A DNA stretch of 64,000 bases. Source: Planctomycetota bacterium. GTDB lineage: Bacteria > Planctomycetota > Planctomycetia > Planctomycetales > Planctomycetaceae. Below are positions 60,160 to 64,000 of this stretch, one piece after another (the stretch's first letter is position 1; every line of letters starts with the position of its first letter). The notes beneath the pieces were generated by a model. It saw only the letters and a program-made list of their open reading frames with translations, was not told the DNA's origin and did no database searches. The translations under genes and the position numbers were made by a program. Where the stretch lies: the NCBI GenBank assembly GCA_016872645.1, contig VGZH01000006.1, positions 1 to 64,000 on the forward strand. The letters run 5' to 3'.

Positions 60160-62526
60160 ATGCGAGCGATTGATCGCAAGTTGATGCGGGATGTGTTCCT
60201 TATGAAGGGGCAGGTGCTGGCGATCTGCGCGGTCATGGCTTGCGGAGTGGCGACGTTCGTGATGTCGACCAGCGCGATGGTCTCGTTGCAGGGGACGATG
60301 GACGGGTTCTACTCCGACAATCGTTTCCCGCAGGTGTTCGCCAACTTGAAGCGTGCTCCGCTGACGTTGGCCGAGCGGATCGCGGAGATCCCTGGTGTCG
60401 CTCGGATTCAGACACGCGTGGTCGAGGACGTGACGCTCGATGTGCCGTCATTCGCGGAACCGGTCGCCGGGCGGTTGGTGTCGATCCCGGAGCATCCGCA
60501 GCCGACGGATTTGTGCGCGCTGTTTCTGCGGAAGGGACGCTTTATTGAATCGCGGCGCGATGACGAGGTGCTCGCCAGCGAGGGGTTCGTGAAGGCTCAC
60601 AAGCTGCAGCTCAACGATCAAATTTCGGCGGTCGTTAATGGCAAGAAGAAGAAGCTGCGGATCGTTGGTATCGCGCTGTCGCCGGAGTACGTCTATCAGA
60701 TCAAGTACGGACAGCTCGTGCCGGATGACAAGCGGTTCGGCATTCTGTGGATGAGTCGCGAGGCGCTCGAAGCGGCGTTCGACATGAAGGGGGCGTTCAA
60801 CGACGTGCTTGTCGAATTGTTGCCCGGAACGGCGGAGGCGGCGGTCACGCGGCCGTTGGATCGGTTGATCGAGAAGCATGGCGGTTTCGGGTCGTACGCG
60901 CGAGCTGATCAAATCTCGCATCGGTTCCTGTCGGACGAGATCAGCAATCTCAAGCGGATGGGAATGATCGTACCGTCGATCTTTCTCGGCGTGGCGGCGT
61001 TTCTGTTGAACGTGGTGCTCAGCCGGATCATTGCGTTGCAGCGGGATCAGATCGCGACGCTCAAGGCATTCGGGTATTCGCACTGGGCGGTCGGTCGGCA
61101 CTATCTGAAGTTGGTGCTGCTGATCTGTGTGGTTGGCGGCATCGCGGGGACGATTGCTGGAATGTTCATCGGCCGGAAGATGATGGGGATTTATGCCGAG
61201 TTCTACCGTTATCCGGAACTGCACTATCAACTGCCTCCGGAGGTCATTGCTGGAGCGTTCGGCGTCTGCTTTGGTTTTTCGATGGTCGGCACGTTGGGCG
61301 TTGTTCGCCGAGCGGTGACGTTGCCTCCGGCTGAGGCGATGCGACCGGAAGCTCCGGCGGATTTTCGGCCGACGATTTTCGAGCGGCTTGGTTTCGAGAC
61401 CTGGCTGTCGCAAATCGGCCGGATTGTGATTCGGAACATCGAGCGGCGGCCGGTCAAGGCGTTGCTGTCGGTCTGCGGAATCGCGATGGCGGCGGCGATT
61501 CTGGTGCTCGGTCGGTTCTCGGCCGACTCGCTCGATTGGCTGGTGCGGATGCAGTTCGAGTACATGAATCGGCACGACATCGACGTGTCGCTGAATGAGC
61601 CGACGTCGCGCCGGGCACTCCACGAGATCCAGCAGCTTCCCGGAGTCATTCACGCCGAACCGCGGCGCGGCGTCGGCATCAAACTCTTCAAGGACCAAGT
61701 CGAGAAGCGGACGTTTTTGCTGGGCATCGACCTGGACGCGAAGCTGAATCATCTGATTGATGACCAAGATCAGCCGGTCGCCGTGCCTCCGGAAGGGATC
61801 GTGCTGAATCAGAAATTAGCGCAAGTGCTGGGGGTTCGCATCGGCGATACGCTTCGGCTGGAGATCATGTCAGGCAGCCGCCGCGTTCGCCCGGTGCGCG
61901 TCGCGGCGTTCAGCCAGGAGTATCTCGGCACGGTCTGCTATATGGAGATGCGAGCGCTCAATCGGTTGATCGGCGAGGGCCCAGCCGTGACGAGCATCGC
62001 GATCACCGCCGATCCGAATTCGATTGACGACCTGTATCACCGCTTGAAGGCGACGCCGCGCGTGGCCAGCGTGATGCTCAAGGGAGCATCGATCCAGGGT
62101 TTTCGAGACACCGTGATGAACAACCTGCTGACCATGCAGGCCTTCAATGTCGTCTTCGCCTGCATCATTGCGTTCGGCGTGGTCTACAATACGGCTCGGG
62201 TCGCGCTCTCCGAACGAGGCCGCGAACTGGCGAGCCTCCGCGTGCTGGGGCTGACTCGCGGGGAGATTTCGCGCATTCTGCTGGGGGAGCTCGCGCTGCT
62301 GACAGCGGCGGCGATTCCCGTGGGACTGTTTTTCGGCAATCGGTTGGCGGGGCTCGTCTGTTGGTTCATGGACACCGAGCTGTATCGCATTCCGCTGATC
62401 ATCGAGCCGAGAACGTACTCGTTCGCGACGACGGTGGTGCTGATTGCCGCTATCCTGTCGGGGCTGCTAGTCCGCAGCCGTCTAGACCATTTGGATTTGA
62501 TCGCCGTGTTAAAGACTCGCGAGTGA
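60160..62526 (+). CDS. FtsX-like ABC permease (MacB/DevC-type, two FtsX cores)
   Basis: The protein has 788 residues. Helix 1 (about 15-38) is followed by a periplasmic domain. A first FtsX core of three helices spans about 265-395. A further helix at about 437-455 and a second periplasmic domain follow, and then a terminal FtsX core (VVYNTARVALSERGRELASLRVLGLTRGEISRILLGE...) ends the protein. The double-core layout is that of lipoprotein- and lipid-export type permeases. ATG at 60160 with GGAAAG upstream is preferred to ATG at 60130. An HlyD-like adaptor gene follows, as in DevBC/MacAB-type exporters. An ATPase is expected beyond the window edge. Confidence 0.9.
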   Translation: MRAIDRKLMRDVFLMKGQVLAICAVMACGVATFVMSTSAMVSLQGTMDGFYSDNRFPQVFANLKRAPLTLAERIAEIPGVARIQTRVVEDVTLDVPSFAEPVAGRLVSIPEHPQPTDLCALFLRKGRFIESRRDDEVLASEGFVKAHKLQLNDQISAVVNGKKKKLRIVGIALSPEYVYQIKYGQLVPDDKRFGILWMSREALEAAFDMKGAFNDVLVELLPGTAEAAVTRPLDRLIEKHGGFGSYARADQISHRFLSDEISNLKRMGMIVPSIFLGVAAFLLNVVLSRIIALQRDQIATLKAFGYSHWAVGRHYLKLVLLICVVGGIAGTIAGMFIGRKMMGIYAEFYRYPELHYQLPPEVIAGAFGVCFGFSMVGTLGVVRRAVTLPPAEAMRPEAPADFRPTIFERLGFETWLSQIGRIVIRNIERRPVKALLSVCGIAMAAAILVLGRFSADSLDWLVRMQFEYMNRHDIDVSLNEPTSRRALHEIQQLPGVIHAEPRRGVGIKLFKDQVEKRTFLLGIDLDAKLNHLIDDQDQPVAVPPEGIVLNQKLAQVLGVRIGDTLRLEIMSGSRRVRPVRVAAFSQEYLGTVCYMEMRALNRLIGEGPAVTSIAITADPNSIDDLYHRLKATPRVASVMLKGASIQGFRDTVMNNLLTMQAFNVVFACIIAFGVVYNTARVALSERGRELASLRVLGLTRGEISRILLGELALLTAAAIPVGLFFGNRLAGLVCWFMDTELYRIPLIIEPRTYSFATTVVLIAAILSGLLVRSRLDHLDLIAVLKTRE

Positions 62527-62664
62527 AATTGAGGTTTCAGCAATGAGAAAGACGGAATTCCAGTTCCGAGATTTCTCGGGTGAAGTTGAGGATTGAGATG
62601 TCAGGTCGCGGGTTGTCTATTTCGAATCTTTAATTCGAGATTTGAGATTCTTGAAAGGTGTCTT

Positions 62665-64000
62665 GTGTTTCGCTGGCTCAAACGATTTCTGTGGCTCTGC
62701 GTGCTGACCGGCATTGTGGCGGCGGTCGTGTACGGTTTCCTGCCCAAGCCGATTCCGGTGGACACGGCGAGTGTCAGTCGCGGAGTCCTTTCTGTCACGG
62801 TGGCCGAGGATGGCAAGACGCGCGTCCGCGATCGGTTCGTGATTTCCGCTCCACTGGCGGGGCGATTGCATCGGATCAGAGTGCGAGCCGGCGATCCAGT
62901 GTCGGTTCCGACATCGGCTGAGCGACTCGCGAGCACGCCGATCGACGGGGAATCGGACCACGGGCATGGTGATTCTGCGACCGAATCGATTTCGACTTCG
63001 GTCTCGCTCGGAAATGCACCGGTCGGCGAACTGGCGATCATCGATCCGATTGATCCAAGCCTGCTGGACTCCCGACAGATCGCTCAGGCAGAACTGCGCG
63101 TTAAAGCGTCAGAGTCTGCGTTGCAAAGTGCGACTGCCGCGAAGGCCAAGGCGACGGTCGCTAGCGAATGGGCAAGGCTCGACCTTGATCGACGGGCGGG
63201 GCTGACGGGCAAGGGAGCCAACACGAAGCAGGAACTCGAAGATGCGCAGATGCTGGTTCGCTCGCGAACAGAAGAACTCAACGCAACGAAGTTCGCCGAA
63301 CAGACCGCGAAGTACGAACTCGAACTGGCTCGCGCGGCGTTGCTGCGCTCGAAACCGCTCGCGGTTGAGGACGCCGAGAAATGGCAACTGCGGCTGCACT
63401 CGCCAATCGACGGGCTGGTGATGAAGGTGCTGCAAGAGAGCGAAACGATCACGCAACAAGGGACGCCACTGCTGGAAGTGGGGGACCCGCGCGATCTGGA
63501 GATCGACATCGAAGTCCTCACGACTGACGCCGTCAAAATCCGTCCGGGACAAGTCGTGCGACTGAAGCACTGGGGTGGCGAAAAGCCGTTGCTGGCGCAT
63601 GTCCGGTTGGTCGAACCATCCGGTTATCTGAAGCTCTCGGCGCTCGGCGTTGAAGAGCAGCGCGTCCACGTCATCGCGCAGTTCGACACGCCGTACGCCG
63701 ACCGGCCGACGCTCGGCGATGGCTACCGTGTCGAAGCCGAGATCGTGATCTGGGAAAAGGAGGATTTGCTCAAGGTGCCGACCGGTGCGCTGTTCCGCGA
63801 CAAAGGTGCGGCACAGCCGGCCAACGACGACAAGCCGGCCGCCGACATCTGGGTGGTATTCGTGGTCGAGAACGGACTCGCCGTCAAACGCCACATCGAA
63901 ATCGGCCGCCGCAACGGACTCGAAGCGGAAGTGCTCAGCGGTTTAAACGAGAGTGATCTCGTCATCGTTCATCCCAGTGATCGCATCCGAGACCAAATCC
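62665..64000 (+). CDS. HlyD/RND-type periplasmic adaptor protein, 3' end outside window
   Basis: At least 445 residues are present and the frame is open to the window end. The GTG at 62665 follows GAAAGG by 6 bases. An N-terminal membrane anchor (WLCVLTGIVAAVVYGFLP) is followed by the first lipoyl-like half (GKTRVRDRFVISAPLAGRLHRIRVRAGDPV). An alpha-helical hairpin with Ala/Glu/Lys-rich coiled coil spans about 135-235. The second lipoyl half (LHSPIDGLVMKVLQESETITQQGTPLLEVGDPRDLEID) and a beta-barrel part come next. Together with the preceding FtsX-like permease it would form a tripartite exporter. Confidence 0.92.
   Translation, partial: MFRWLKRFLWLCVLTGIVAAVVYGFLPKPIPVDTASVSRGVLSVTVAEDGKTRVRDRFVISAPLAGRLHRIRVRAGDPVSVPTSAERLASTPIDGESDHGHGDSATESISTSVSLGNAPVGELAIIDPIDPSLLDSRQIAQAELRVKASESALQSATAAKAKATVASEWARLDLDRRAGLTGKGANTKQELEDAQMLVRSRTEELNATKFAEQTAKYELELARAALLRSKPLAVEDAEKWQLRLHSPIDGLVMKVLQESETITQQGTPLLEVGDPRDLEIDIEVLTTDAVKIRPGQVVRLKHWGGEKPLLAHVRLVEPSGYLKLSALGVEEQRVHVIAQFDTPYADRPTLGDGYRVEAEIVIWEKEDLLKVPTGALFRDKGAAQPANDDKPAADIWVVFVVENGLAVKRHIEIGRRNGLEAEVLSGLNESDLVIVHPSDRIRDQI

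Noticed and set aside
60448-61767. A 439-codon antisense frame inside the FtsX-like gene
   Set aside because: The sense frame is clearly a membrane protein of a known family; the antisense one is Arg/His-rich noise.

Overview
The window looks like a chromosomal segment of a planctomycete, probably family Planctomycetaceae or a close relative. It has moderately high GC, and several lineage-typical proteins sit together: a DUF1559 pilin-like protein with an H-X9-DG motif, a PVC-type CxxCH heme protein, a ThuA-domain protein, PQQ-like propellers, a large RTX/Calx-beta surface protein with an EDR-type N-terminus, and an elongation factor G of the mitochondrial/spirochaete type. No phage, complete insertion sequence, plasmid gene or CRISPR array was seen.

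Region 1-13.9 kb is accessory in character. It starts inside an enolase-superfamily gene, a truncated copy of which recurs at 13.4-13.8 kb. In between lie a His-rich exported protein, a DUF1559/lipoprotein pair, two exported propellers (one resembling the zinc chaperone AztD), a DUF58 - transglutaminase-like - MoxR cluster, a His-rich lipoprotein and a DUF318-type permease. Several of these point to metal handling in the cell envelope.

Region 13.9-31.3 kb holds ThuA, fusA, manA, pyrF, the 1423-residue RTX protein, a HisA-like TIM barrel, a histidine kinase with a c-type heme site, mutM, ispH, a decayed tadC gene and a small double-TRASH-like secreted protein. Region 31.3-44.7 kb holds the CxxCH dehydrogenase-like protein, a 700-residue exported protein of unknown family, a stand-alone CoaC-type flavoprotein, a HEAT-repeat protein, a zinc-ribbon membrane protein, tatC, mtnA, and a nucleoside transporter - DUF167 - tsaE operon.

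Region 44.7-64 kb holds an esterase, a DUF2071 protein, a Cys-rich protein, an M24-fold protein lacking metal ligands, murJ, an M14 peptidase, a GlmU-like enzyme, initiator tRNA-Met, hemQ, a four-gene translationally coupled double ABC operon, tRNA-Val, and an FtsX-like permease followed by an HlyD-type adaptor that runs off the end.

The most striking non-coding signal is a set of short palindromic elements with GTAGG...CCTAC or TAGTG...CACTA ends. Several sit exactly at gene ends and supply the stop codons of six genes. They resemble REP/BIME elements. The most striking coding signals are a seven-unit FG-GAP/VCBS propeller nested inside a Calx-beta domain, a transglutaminase-like protein whose catalytic Cys is Asp, and an M24 protein without metal ligands.
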